Assembly: GCA_963855995.1 (NCBI GenBank)
Contig: OY979719.1
Span: 1,612,001-1,676,000, forward strand
DNA: 64,000 bases
DNA from: Muricea muricata
Lineage: Eukaryota > Cnidaria > Anthozoa > Malacalcyonacea > Plexauridae
Direction: 5' to 3'
The notes under the pieces are model-generated. The model was not told the DNA's origin. It saw nothing but the letters and a program-made list of their open reading frames with translations, and made no database searches. The position numbers and the translations under genes are program-made. Below are positions 41,150-54,496 of this stretch, piece by piece (positions within the stretch are counted from its first letter, which is position 1; each line of letters opens with the position of its first letter).

Positions 41150-41262
41150 CCGAAATGTTTCCACTTAAGAACACTCAACTTTCACGTGCTGCCAGCAACT
41201 GGTGAGTCCGAAATATTTTCCACTTGAAAACACTCAACTTTCACGTGCTGCCAGCGACTGGT
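41150..41262. repeat. 58-bp tandem duplication
   Basis: Copy 1 (41150-41207) and copy 2 (41208-41262) both start CCGAAAT. They share ACACTCAACTTTCACGTGCT followed by GCCAGCnACTGGT, with only a few differences, suggesting a fairly young local duplication. The shared CACGTG is an E-box-like palindrome present in both copies. Confidence 0.9.
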
Positions 41263-42942
41263 CATAAAAACAACCGCATCTTTTTAAGTGTGCTAGAGCT
41301 GTAAGCCGGTATCAACACGCGAACTTTTAGAGATAAGAAGCATAGAAATGTAAAAACATTCAAAGAATAGTTTTGAATTTCATTCCTGGTTGTTTAACGA
41401 AGTCATAACATCATTCAGTTTTTCAAACAATGTAAATGTTTTGCGTGATATAGTACAGACGTGGAAAAAGTATCCAATAACATGCAGCATTTTTTTACAG
41501 AAATTTGGCAAGAAACGATTATTGTATATACGTGCAAAATGTCATAGAGATTTACATTATGATCAGAAACACGCCTACGTCCTGAAAAATTTAGAACACA
41601 CAAGTTTATGATGTATCTTATATACCGGATTGAATAGTTTTACGGCATTGTCAAAACTTTCATTTTAATTTGTTATTTGGTAACACTTCTACATACTATT
41701 GTTACCGATTATTCCAGAAAGTAGGTGAAAAAAGAAGGCTTTCTTTTCGCGTCAGTTTGAAGAAATATTTTATCAATAATATTTTTTTTATCTGTATTTT
41801 ACGGCTGACCGCCTGACCCACACCTGGTATAGTGCGATCGTTGGATTTGGGATATTCGTGCAAAAAGAATGGATCAGAACGCCTCGTTCGAGGTCACTGG
41901 ATTCTTCCGCGGGGGCTCGCTAGTCCAGTATTCTCCCACATATACTACCCTGCCGGTTGGGAAAACTGAAGTAGATAATTAGACCATAAATGGATAAACA
42001 GTTGTTACAATTCCTCGAAAATGCACCATATTTTTAAACATGATCAATGATACAATGCTAATTATTAATAATACAAGCCTATTCAAAAGAACCAAATCGT
42101 ATAGATCTACAAAGCCATTTAATGAGTAGACCATAACGTTAATGCCTTGAATACAAAATTTTAGATCTTGGTAATTTTTTTACATGAAAAGAAGTTTAAA
42201 TGTTTTGGGACTGTGTTAACGAAGTTGTTTTAAGCCAACGAACAAAAATATAATAAATATATTGAATATAACCATTTGATCTTCTACCCACTGCACTATA
42301 TAGCGTGTCTGGACGACAGTCTACGTCATTAAGTGCTTTCCTTGTTGCTGAGTCGCATTAAACAATGTTTAATTGTTGTAAAACGTGACTAGTACTCCCT
42401 TCCTCTTACACCATCCTTTGTCAGCATTCTTTACGTGAGGACGCCGAATTGCTTCGAAACAAACCCACATCCTTCGGCGAACTAAACGGAGCCTTTCAAA
42501 TTCACATTAATTCGGTCAGTTCCTTAACAATAATGGAAGCTACTTCCTCGTGAATCAAAGGCTCTAACAACTAGGGAAATTAAAAGCTAATATAAAAAAA
42601 GCTTTTTTATGTTTCGAAAAATTTCCAATTCATTTCATTGTTTTACAACACTATACATGGTTCGCTGAAACTCGTCTTTATTTCCGTGATCTTCTGCTGG
42701 GTCATTCCCATCATACCAAGAATATCTGTGCTTAGTTTTACCTTAAATTGGTCCTTCACATTATGATTTTTATGTGTCTTGCTGTTATATGTAATCAGGA
42801 AAATGATGTTTGATTAATATCATCAAGTTTGTAACACCAAGCCAAGACCTTGCATAAACTCGCAAGTGCATTACGTTCATTAAGGAACCAAACTTAGTTT
42901 TGAAATATCCAATACTCGAACCGACTTGACTGCGAAGGTCAG

Positions 42943-42988
42943 TTGGCACAGCATAGGGCTGCTAGTCCAAGGTCATAGGTTCGATTCC
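42943..42988 (+). repeat. tRNA-derived SINE head
   Basis: TTGGCACAGCATAGG (42943-42957) fits the pol III A box and GGTTCGATTCC (42978-42988) is a perfect-looking B box, at a spacing close to that of tRNA genes. The T stem and acceptor stem do not pair properly, so this is a tRNA-related SINE or pseudogene, not a working tRNA. Confidence 0.55.
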
Positions 42989-45900
42989 TTCCACCTTGTC
43001 TAGGTATATTTTTGAGTCTGCCAAGAATAAATATAAACTCAAAAAAGCACCTCAACATCAATTTTTAAGATTCGGCGACTCCATCTTGGGATACCGCCAC
43101 CAGTACGTCTTGAGGTTCGATATTGCCTCCACAAAAATGATAATTTCATTCTTAGGTGTACAAAATTTAACTTGGATTCAAGACCTACGGTTCCGTAATA
43201 CATTCTTTGGATCCGTTCGTTCATCATTTGGATAAATAGTCTCTCCTCTGCAGAGGGTCACATGAAGTTTTCTGTTTGGGAGATGTGAGCGTGCAAGGGG
43301 TGACGGGAAACGTGAAAGAGCGCTTACTTATTAGCTAGAAATATAAAATCTTATATCGAGCTCAAGCTTAAGGAGGCTCGATGGAGGAAAGAGTCTCTCA
43401 TATGTCGTGGGCTTTTATTTTATTGGAGCGTAAAGTCATTTACTTATACAAACTTAGGATTTAATTAATTATTTATCGAGGATTCAATTATATATTTAGT
43501 GGTCAATGCTTCATTTTTTTTTCAATAATTAACTTGAAAAATCAATGGTTCAGCCTTCGAATTTGACAATGAACAAGACTCAATGACTTACTCCATTCTT
43601 ATCATTTAATACCTAATTTACTCGATTATGGATTACACCCATCAATGGCTCATAAGTACAATTTAATGATCGATTTATAGGGTAAATCTTGGATTCACAG
43701 GAATGATTCGACAACCAAATTTTCATACGTTTAGAAGAAGCAGTTTTCGATCTGTTATTCACTTTAACAACTCACTGATCCATCCTTCAGATTTACACAG
43801 CTCATTCATTCTCAACCTTCAAAGATTCATCTGACGTTGCAGAATCACTGTACTGAACTTCCTTGTAATACCAAATGCGTAGTTTTTCTTCGCATATCGG
43901 AAACTCATTTAACACTGCACGTCAGCAAATCTTTTACCCATCATTTATCACAAATAAACGTGCAGAGGAAAATCATTTGAATTTTTTCGATCTTCCCGTG
44001 TTCACACTTCTGAAAACTAGCCAAAAGTTGAAGCATGCATGAGTCGGGATAAGTAAATACTGCGACATAGAGAAGCCTTTGTGATGTCATTTCACGATTT
44101 AAAGTGAATCCGCGTGTATATTCTTAGCTTTTGGCGAGCCACAAGTATGCATAAGAAACCACAAAGAAAATGGACAAAAACATACACAATTAAATTAATT
44201 TTGTTAGACACAACAACACGTTTACTCAGTATGTGTGAATAACGACAAGAGTTGAGTTCAAAGGAAGAAAAGGAACGTATTCCCTACAAGCACAACTCAT
44301 AACCGGATTACACAAGCGTAATAACAATTACGTAAAGCCAACAGATCATCTTCCTGCGATATAGGTGAAGCTACCTCGAACTAAAACATTGATTTAAATA
44401 AATGCGAAAAAAATGTTCTCTATTGTATAATGCATTGTATGGAAAACACGGTTTAGGATTGAGATCATAAGGGATTAATATTAATAATTCTGAAAGGATG
44501 CATGACCTTATTCAAAGTATATAGACCGACAGATAAATGTAGATAGATAGATAACATTACGTCATCTTGAGTTCTAGCAAATAAATGCTTATATAACACT
44601 TATATAGTAGTTGCCCTAACTTGAAATTCACCCGTTGTATACAAGCCGTGATAAAATGTACTTTGTAGTCGTAAACAGAGCGAAAGCGACGTCTAATACT
44701 TTCGTGAGTTTTACGTTCTCCTCATTATTATTAATAAGATATTATCAAAAGTTCTCATTGCACTTTTGTCTTGTTGTTTGAGATTCTCAATAACGTTAGT
44801 TTTTCCTGAGTAAAGATATAAGTTTCGTTATATGTCTGCATACTATACAGTAAGTCTTATATGCTTCAATTCACTGAATAAACAAGTAGGTGACAATTAA
44901 TCCAGGTTACTGCCCTGTGAACTCTGAACGAGTATATATGTTTGAACATATCTTTAAAAACACGAGTAAACATGCGGTGATTGCCAAAAAGGAACAACTT
45001 CATATACTACTGAGAGTAGCGTCCGAATATAAGAACTAAAATCTATAGAATGTTGTTAATTACCTCCAGTGCTAAGATGTAATCTTAAAACAATTGATGC
45101 CGATATTATTAATCACCCTCCCTCGAAACACATAATCACCCTTCCGAAAAACAAGCAATTTAATTCGGAAAAAACATATTCCATTAAAACAGGTTAGCCA
45201 GTCATACGTTTCCAGAAGTACGATGTAAAAAACAAGCAATAAAAAACCCACACAACCGATTATTTACTTTTGTTACCGATTACTTACTTTGGTTACCTTC
45301 ACCAAATTAAAGGGGGTAAATTCATTTACGATATTCCATGATTTACATCCATTTAATGGTGAAGTGTTGCTTGACATATGCGCAGAAACAAAACAAAGGT
45401 CAAGCAAAGTAAATAAAAATGGATATAACCTGGAAGTCTTGCATTGAACGTCCCTAATTCTTTTCGATATTTTTTGAAGAGCACGGTTAGCGTGTCACAA
45501 CGAACGGTGTGGTAGTAGGTTAAGCATTCCCTGTGGGAGGAATAAGGGGTGCCCACACCAAACCCACGAATGTCGGTAGACCGTTGATCAATTCTATAGT
45601 CACGCAAGTACTAGAAACCCATGTGTATAAGAAGCATCACTAAACGCACAATCTTTGACTCGGCGCTTACTCTGACGCTATCAAAGCTTTCAAGCCTAAG
45701 TGTTTGCTATACAATAACCCCCCATCCATCACTGTCTTGATTCAGTCCTCAACTATTCTCATTCCACAGAAAATTTGAAATAATCGAAAAAAAACCCCGA
45801 TTAATCATACTCCCTAAGCGTACCAAGGTTACTAGCAATTCTATAGATACACATTATAAAAAATGTGGTCGACGAAGTCTATATCGATAAAAATAAACTT

Positions 45901-48900
45901 AAAAACAGATCAGAAGGTAGTTTACCTTCTTATAGAGAAAATGCTTTGTCATGCTTTAGCGTTTCATCCCTGGCACAAAATTTATAATTGTGAAATAAAA
46001 GATGTTGACATGAAATGTCATCGACTACGACGAGGAACTGCATTGTGCGCAGTGCTCGAACAATTACATTGTTTTCAAGATTTTTTATTGAAAACACGAG
46101 GACAAAGAAACATTTTTTATTGAAAATGACGAAGACTCATAGTGCAGCGCAGCGAATACATGCACACTCCCATTAACATATGCATGGTTTGAACAACTTC
46201 AACATTTATACGTCATTTACCCAACAATGTTGGATTTAAATAAATGTTGTGCTTCCTAATAAAACTCCAAGTCCACGGAAGAAATTTTACAAGAGAAGAT
46301 AAAAGCTTCAAATATTGACATACCGTTTTATCAGTAATTTCTCCTGGCGATGTATTTCTCGAATTTCTGTGATCACCTTCTACAATACAGCACACTAAAC
46401 CAGTTCTGTCGAGCCAGCACGGGAAACTCTATATATAAAGAAAAAAATACCGGACGGAAACTATAGTTTATAAAGCACTAGAAAACTACATCCGTAAAAC
46501 ATTGATTGCATTGTGTAATACGCAATAACCTTAGGGGTGTTTTCATAACATTCCTCGTCATGCGGGAGGCATGTTTTTATTACAGCACTCGGAACAGCTT
46601 CGAAAACTCGATGGGAACTGGAAATATTATACGAGAAACAGGTAGAAAAAGCTCTTTGAAACGGAACAAATACTCCTTAGGTCGACATTTTGCTGCATAG
46701 AATTCCCAAGGTGAATTTCTTTGTTTATCTTTAGTCGTCTTCCACAAAGATGTACGGACAAAAAGTGTCGGACATGCAATGAAACACACGATTTTTTATA
46801 CAAAATATTTGCATGTTACTTTTCACGACCAGGTTTTCACTCGCGCAAGTGCTTTTTACTTCGTTCAATAGTTTTTTTACATAGTTTCATTCGATAGTAT
46901 CGAATTTAATCCTATCCGATTTCGTGCAGTCTAGACGGACCTCAGCTCTGTTCGGTTTTTGTTTTCAAACAAACTACACAAAACAGATGTTTGAGGCAAT
47001 TCTAGTTACATAAAAAAAAAGTTTGCCTGTCTAAAGCCAGTAATTAACTCACTAATTCTTAGATTCACAATGACGGCTTTTAAACTTTCTGGAGAATGTT
47101 CCGTTGTTTCGTCTCCTGATGTATGTGAAGAAGTATAGACTTGACTTATATATATATATATATACTTGTATATCCTTCTCTGACAACTAGCAGCTCATCT
47201 TCACAACCATACCACTGGCAGGTATATACACGACTGGACTGCTTGCTCTTATACTTTTTGACAAGCGTCCTTGGTACCAAATTGAACAATGAGAGTTAAT
47301 ATGAGAGAAATTGCACTAGACAGTAACTTCATGTCTTAAAGTTCTCTTTTGTTTCTTGTCACCTAGATTGGCACGTTTTTTTTTTCTGGCCGGACCAGAT
47401 GTATGCATGTCAAGGTTCGCATGTAAGGTGAAAATCTGATTGCCATCAGGCTTATTGAAAAGTCATCTTGCGATGGGCGACCTCCAATGCAATGCAATCA
47501 GGATATAAAAATTTGTCGGTTATCCAAAAAATGCTGGCATTCTACTAGCCGGGCATGAGAAAAGAAAATTTCTTACAGTCTCTCGCTCATTAACTTTCAT
47601 CTTTGATTGCATAAGTTCCATCATTATTATGGGCGGATAAAATCAAAAGCCGGAATGAAAATAAAAGACATACACAAAACTGTTATAGTCGAATAGATCT
47701 GAACAGAATTTTAATCTAAACTTTGGGGGAGATAATTGCTTCATTAATAAAGTAGATTAATTTTGTTGATTGCACGAAAGATCACAACAGTGATATACGT
47801 AAAGATCGAATGTAGAAGTTTGATTTCTTGCACACGAAGTCTCCGTAGTTTACGTCCAAATTGCTTCAAAACCTAAATTAACTTCTTGGCGTTTTGAGCA
47901 GATTAGAAAGAGCGCCAAGAAAAATTGAACAGAAAGGAAATTATTGCTTGATTGGCAACGATTGTGAACTTCCTGTGACGATAGAACCATTCTAGACGCC
48001 TTGTATGTTTTGAACATTTTCTTTTCACTAATTTACAACAACGATTAATGCCATTAATAACTTCGCATGACGTGCACCATCATATTTATGTAAGTTCTAA
48101 TGGGAAACTAATTGGAGAGTTCCTCGTACTATGGGCTCCCGATCTTTAAACAAACAATCATAATCCTCAACATGCCGAGTCGATGAAAATAGGATGAAAA
48201 CCTGCGCAAATCCTAGTGGTAACCAGGCGAGATTTTTTAGGGCTTAAGAATTCCTACGAGCATAGAAAAACAACTTGAACTATTGTGCAAAATTAGGTGC
48301 AAATATTTATGGCGATATTTTCAACAGTTTAATGCGACTATCAGTTTGATTTGGCTTAGATGAAATATTCGCCGCTGATAGGCCGAGCGCAAAATTTTAA
48401 GAATGCACGTGACGTAGGAACGAATACGGAATGACCTCATTGCCTTGTGGGTAGTTAAAATAATAATATGTCTAATGATGCTATGAAACTAGTGCAGGTA
48501 TATATCTGGTCTAACATTTATCCGATTCCGATTTTATTTGATGTATAAATTATTAAATGACATATGGGCCCTAAATCACTCACTAACTTGTTCACTTATA
48601 AAGGTGAAATGACTAACTATAATCTTCGAAATATTTCAAGTACCCTTTGTTTACCGAAACCGCGTTCAATTTTCTTGTCCAAACCAGATGGCAAAATTGC
48701 ATGGAAATACCACCCTGACAAAAACTATGAAGAAAATTCGTAATCCATTCGAACAAAGACACGAGTAAATACAGTTTTGTTAAAGACAGTAAAATACCGG
48801 ATTCTATGACTTGATGCTCGTTGAGTATAAAAGACCTTTCCGCCATTAACATAAATTAATTCGTGCTCAAGTAAATGTGATCAAGTCGGTTTTCATTGAT

Positions 48901-49402
48901 GTCCTGAGGGTTTTATATGCACTACGATATGCCCTGAATAAGAACTGATTAGGTTAAAAAAGCTGAATCGTGTCGTAGCATAGTGACTCATTAATTACGA
49001 CGCGGTTAGGAAACGCTCACGCCAACGTGCATGGACACCATGTTTGCTTAAGGCGGAGGCTGGGGCAAAAACATTAGCACAAAATCGTTTCTGTTCCCAC
49101 ATAGTTACAAAGCTTTTGTAAATACTGGCTTTTGTGGATAGATCTTCCGGATTCTTTGATGATATTGACAATGTAGTAAAGCTCAAAGTAATAAAGTCAT
49201 ACCGGAAAATTTAGGAAAACTTCAAAGTGTTTCTGCAGGGCGTACCTTATATAATTAAGGGTAAAAGAGTATTCGTGAACGTATACGTTACGCGCGTCAA
49301 ATACTACATTGAATAAGCTTTAAAGAACATTAACGCTCTAAATGGTTCCATTTACTTGAAACAGCCTTTCACATTTTTTCTTGGTACATTTCGACTGACA
49401 AA
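42989..49402. other. Long stretch without a supported gene
   Basis: Short open frames only. It contains a (TA)9 run at 47147-47164 and a small duplication of TTTTTTATTGAAAA at about 46081 and 46112. The first few hundred bases could be the body of the SINE head just upstream. Confidence 0.4.
47147..47164. repeat. (TA)9 microsatellite
   Basis: A perfect TA dinucleotide run. Confidence 0.95.
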
Positions 49403-49538
49403 TGGGTAATAATTCCGTACGCGATATTAATCTTCAATCCATCAAAGTTAAAACATGACAAATAAAATGCTGGTTAGGATTAGGGTTTGGATTAGGGCTT
49501 GGATTAAGATTTATATTAGAACACGGAATTATTACCCA
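49403..49538. mobile_element. Small foldback element with GGTTAGG-like core
   Basis: A 136-bp unit with perfect 16-bp terminal inverted repeats (TGGGTAATAATTCCGT at 49403-49418, its reverse complement at 49523-49538). The core has three to four degenerate repeats of the GGATTAGGGTTT type (49473-49512). No open frame. The layout of inverted arms around a G/T-rich core parallels the element at 17985-18237. Target duplication is not clear. Confidence 0.75.
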
Positions 49539-50216
49539 AATATGAGCTCTGTTCTGAATTCTTAAGCTCATTAGGTGACGTCACAGGTGGGGGTAAACCT
49601 TAAGTAGCAATTAAATGTTGATGACGATGTTTTAACTGAATGAATGCGTGGTTTAATTAAAATAGCAAGAAGAGACGTGTTTCTAGTTCATACTGCATAG
49701 AATTTGAGATTAATTATGGAATGGAATTACCACTTTGCTTTAATCTTATTTGGCAACCGTGATAATTTATAGTCAGCTTTGTTTGACTCCATGTACTTTT
49801 ACACGAGTTACAACGACGGAAAGAAAGCCAATTAAATTATTGCTTTTCTTGAAAAGACAAAGAAAAGTTGTCATTTAAGAGCTCAAAGCTTGATCTTTAT
49901 CTGATATAAAAATATTAATTTATCCACTTGATTTCTAACGCACAAGAGCACACTAAATTTCCCAAGTTTAATATACACTTGCTTTTTTTTCTTTTATCTG
50001 TTTTAAGAGCACGTCAGACAACACTAAAACACAAGGTCAATCACTTAATGCCAAGGTGAGCTTTACTGACGAGTTAACTATTATGTATGTGCATTCATGC
50101 CATGGGGGCGGTCTGGAGACTTGGATCCCAGCCACCTAAAACCTTGCGCAAGACCTCAGCACGTCTGAAACGGGCATGGTGCAACTGTACATTTCATTAT
50201 ACAAGCCATCTGCACG

Positions 50217-50231
50217 CAGTAGCGTAGCCAG
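50217..50231 (+). mobile_element. Possible orphan hAT terminus
   Basis: CAGTAGCGTAGCCAG matches the common hAT terminal pattern CAGTGGCGTAGCCAG at all but one position. I did not find the matching inverted end nearby, so it may be a truncated element or a chance match. Confidence 0.35.
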
Positions 50232-50543
50232 CGGATCTATTTATAAGATATATGAGAAAGGGCAGATCTTTAGGGTTTTTCATGATACCTTGATGTAATT
50301 CGTGAATTGATGTATATTTTTAACAGTCAAACTAACTTAGCACGCAGGTAACTTACATAATTATGACTTAATTATGACTTTCTTGTCAGTGCACTGAGAT
50401 CTTCAATTTGGCTAAAGACACGTTGGGAATTGAAGTGCAAAGCTCCAGTTTCTAACTCGTCATTGGAAAGCTCCACTACAAGCCTTACCATTGCGGTGCC
50501 CAACCTACCCTGAGTTTCCCAACTCACCAATGACCAACTTCTT

Positions 50544-51134
50544 TTGTTTTATCTATCGCGATTCTGTAAAAGGACTGGGATTAAAGAAATCGTTTACCAG
50601 TGTACCCCGTCAGCCTCTCCTATGCCATGCTGTACCTTGTTTACTGAAGTACGTACGCTGCTAATAATGAAATATTTCTGTCATCTTGGCACCAGAACGT
50701 TCCGGGTAGCTCACGCCGTCAAAGAGTGTATGTTAAATAAATATATTAATAAATTCACGTCTCAACCATCTTCTGCCTCCCACACAACAGGAGAGTACGT
50801 CGATGAATCTTCGAAACAGTTCATGTCTGTCCCTTCCTAAATGCCGCACTGACAGATATAAGAAAAGTTTTTTCCTGCAATGGCCTACATATAACACTGT
50901 GCGAATTGTATTATACTAAAAATATCTTTGTCATCTCCTAACTTTGTATTAATGTACTTGGATCATTTTAATATAATGTATTAATGTCCCATATTGGAAC
51001 CATTTTACCGTATCATGCATGGCAAATTGCATTTTTAGATAATAGTTCTAATTGTAAAATTTTTTATGTGTAAATTTAAGTTGTAAACATATTGTAATTC
51101 ACGAAACGTGCTAAAATATGTCAATAAACCATTC

Positions 51135-51166
<32 letters not shown>
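50544..51166 (+). mobile_element. Probable 3' end of a degenerate non-LTR retrotransposon
   Basis: The stretch ends in CAATAAACCATTC followed by an (AAT)n run (51134-51166), the kind of microsatellite tail left by CR1/L2/RTE-type LINEs. Upstream is an open frame (50544-50840) of 98 codons with no recognised domain, followed by an AT-rich 3' UTR-like segment. No reverse-transcriptase motif is present, so only a 5'-truncated copy would remain. The (AAT)n tail is clear; the LINE assignment is inference. Confidence 0.45.
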
Positions 51167-53215
51167 TTTGTCATGCATATGTTTTCCATGCATGGGCCCA
51201 TATGCAGTAATTGTTTTAGTGGTGTCCCCGCCTATTGGTTGTTGTTGCTGTTGATGTTGTGCTTTGCTTTTGTACCACATCAAAACGTGGGAGTTGCTCC
51301 ACATTCCTGCTTTTGAGATGAAAAGTTTTTGGCCACTTCAGTGCATATTTGCCAATGTTCTGCTCACAAAATCTCAAATTTTTCAAATGAACACACGATC
51401 AGCGAATTCTAACCGACGTAGTTTCATGTCTTATGTACATGTCACATTTGCCTTTTTTCATCTCACCTATACTGGGTAATTATACCAATATATTCTCAAC
51501 AATAAGACATCGATCTGAATTATACTACTTGCCGAAATCTATATTTGTCCTTTGACATTTTTGTCTCATCTAAGAGGTGGTTATCAATAAGTTCATCAGG
51601 GCATCCGGTAGCTGATTGTATGATAATCATTAATTATAATCCATTAACCGACATCGGTTGATAACTACGTTACTTTGCATACTTTGGCAAATTGTAACTA
51701 ATCAGAGTGTCAATTAAACACTTTTTAATTAATAAATATTGAGTTAAACAAGTCTTTCCAGAAACGATGTGGAGTCATTAATTAAGTACGGTAACGGTGA
51801 CATTTGTTACCGATTAGATTTGCCCATATATTCGGGGAAAGAGATGGAATTAAAGATTGAAGCACTCACTAATAATTTATAACAGAAACACTAATTAACG
51901 GAGAGACATTATGTAAAGGTTCATCCATGTGGCTTTAAATAAAGGTACATGCAGCATTATCGTGTTTAAGCCATGTAAAACACTCGTACTTCGTGTTTAT
52001 GCTATAAAAAAGGCTCCACTGCGCCTCGAGTGACGACTGTCTTTATATCTGATAAAACACTGGTTTTTTTTGTTTTAAATACACGCAGTACTCAGAGGTC
52101 TCTAAAGTCTCACGTTGGTTAATGTGCACACAGAGATTCTTCAGTTGCGCTGAAATTAATTCATTTGAACTGATGAAACTCCAATGGAATTTTAATTTGA
52201 ACATTGTGTGTTTAAGTTCTTGTCTTTTCTATGGCAATTCAGCATGTTATATTTCATCCATGTGAGTATGTAACTTTCCCAATTCAAAAATTTAACTGCA
52301 AGAAGTAGTACATAAATCGGCACTGTTCGGCTGATGAGCCCAACCCTCCCTTTCCAGCAATGCTCGAAATAAATTGAATATGGCAAAGGCGTACAAGATA
52401 GTCCATATATATATATATATATATATATATTGCAATGCATTAAAACAACTGATGCACTTAAAAAAATAATGATGGCACACACTTCAAGAAGCATAACTAG
52501 ATTATCAAGTCCAGTCTTTATCATCGCTGCATCGAAGCATCACTGCCGTTGGACCGTCAGTTTTTTATTCCTATCTTTCGTGACTATTGCATTCTAAGCT
52601 AGCTCAATTTTTCACGGGAGTTGGCGAGAGTCGCTCACTTGACAGGCAATATCTAGCAAATATCATAATTAAATCTCGCGCATCTTGTGTTTCTTGTGTC
52701 GACCGGGCATGGGAAAAACTGTCTCTTAGCTATAGCGTCCACACTTTATCTTTTACATGCAAACTGAGGTTTAAGAAGACGAATTTAATTATATGAATAG
52801 TTGGTAAGAGCAAAATAAGACTAGCCAGTTGTTGGCCTGCCCAGATGCCGCCTACTGAGAACAAGATCGTTTTGTAATGATCCATTTTTTATATGGACTG
52901 CAGCAAATGTTAAAAAAAAAGGAATGTGAGACTAAAGAGTAATAAAAATGATACCATCGATCGCTTTGAAGTAAAATAGTTATGGATATCGCATGCTTAT
53001 GGCAGATATATATACATAAATGACTTGAAAGTATTAAACATTAAATGTATATGTGAGGGCGTACACTAACAGCCGATTCAATGGAAATAAGATCTAAACA
53101 AAATTTGACCCAACATTCTTTTGTCAGAAATTAAGGCTGCATAATGCTTTCCTGGCGAAGGGAATCACAATTTATTAAAATGCTTTTCACACTTGTAACA
53201 TTAGACTATACAGCA
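51167..53215. other. No supported gene
   Basis: Short open frames only; a long TA run at 52405-52430 creates one artefactual frame. Confidence 0.45.
52405..52430. repeat. (AT)13 microsatellite
   Basis: A 26-base AT dinucleotide run, the longest in the window. Confidence 0.95.
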
Positions 53216-53220
53216 AATCA

Positions 53221-53249
53221 ACACACAGACACACACATACACACACAGA
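53221..53249. repeat. CA-rich microsatellite
   Basis: Interrupted CA dinucleotide repeats (ACACACAGACACACACATAC and onward). Confidence 0.85.
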
Positions 53250-53389
53250 GTCTAAAACGTATCTTTAAGAAACACGAACTGTAAATACGTATATTTAGAC
53301 CCTTTCACTAAGACGTTTTTATATATATAATGCAATTAGACATGGAGAAGCACGAAAAATGAAAATTGATTTTAAAAAAGATTCACAAA

Positions 53390-53700
53390 GTATAACACAA
53401 ACTTTATTGAATATAAGCTATGAATACCTGAAGAATATAGAATCGTTTTTCGTCAAGTCAAATGTCTATCAACGTACAGTTTCGCCAGTCACTACGAGAC
53501 CACCTTAGTTACAGATCTCTTTGAAAGAACGTCGAAGAGACACAGTGTTATACTGACACCGCCCTAAGCGCGCCTCCATTATATACGTAATCACCGACTA
53601 ATCAATACCGCAAGTGCATGCTAATTATGTTAACATGCGTTAATATCATTGGTCAACACATCTACAAGTGCTTTTATAATAAACTGCTCGTAACTTCCAA
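53390..53700 (-). mobile_element. Possible Penelope-like element 3' region
   Basis: On the minus strand the segment reads GTAGTGACTGGCGAAACTGT (from about 53496 down), then GTACGTTGATAGAC, and ends near an AATAAA (53403-53408). From memory, the GGCGAAACTGTACG-type string is typical of Penelope-like element tails, which often carry hammerhead-related sequences. No GIY-YIG or RT coding remnant could be read, so this rests on short motifs. Confidence 0.3.
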
Positions 53701-54496
53701 CCGACAATGTTGGCAACCACAAATTGAGTGTGGAACAAATGGGGGAAAATAACGTTAAGAAGCTCTATATTTTTAGGTCAATTAGCTTAAGATTTATAAA
53801 TGCATGTCTATAATACCGGAATGCATTAGTGAAAAACAGAAAAAATCTTATGACGCTATACCTTCATTGGAATGACACCATTTACATTGGAGACAAATAT
53901 CTTGTAATCTTTTTGGAAATCTTAAAGGATAATTAACAAAACATATAAAAAATATTAGCGCACGGATTAGTGAAAATATAATTAGCTATATTGTTACGAC
54001 TGAGAGAAAACAATTATGACAGACAATCTAAGCAAAAAAACACACACCAGGTATTGGCTTAGCAAGTAGAAATTTAGATCCCATGCAGACTAGTAAAGTA
54101 TCAGACTGCAAAAAAGAACATTTTATGAGTTTATCCACAGTGAAATACTTCGTGTCTGCCAAGATAGGGTTATAACCCGTGTACCTAAATTGGATAGTCT
54201 TAAATGTCATTGACATTGGCTCTGTTACACTTATAGTTAGAGAATCAGCGCTACATTGGGTAAAAGCTACTGATAATTCAGGTCAATTCGCGGTGGCGAA
54301 ATACAATTAACGTGCACTGTTGTACAATAATTGTACAATATCATTGTATACGTGCCTGCTTCGAGTTTATATCTCGTGTTTTTTAGCGTCGCCAGGGCTA
54401 GCAGTGCAGTAAAAACCACACGAAAATATATTTTATAGGTTCTTTAATTACGTGGAAAGATATAAATAGAATTCAATGCTTCAAGGACTTTGACTC

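Noticed and set aside
52330..52376. CTGATGAGCCC followed later by GAAA, as a hammerhead ribozyme candidate
   Set aside because: The bases after CTGATGA do not pair with those before GAAA beyond one position, so stem II cannot form.
52192..52524. 110-codon minus-strand frame with an IYIYIY run
   Set aside because: It is kept open by the (AT)13 microsatellite.
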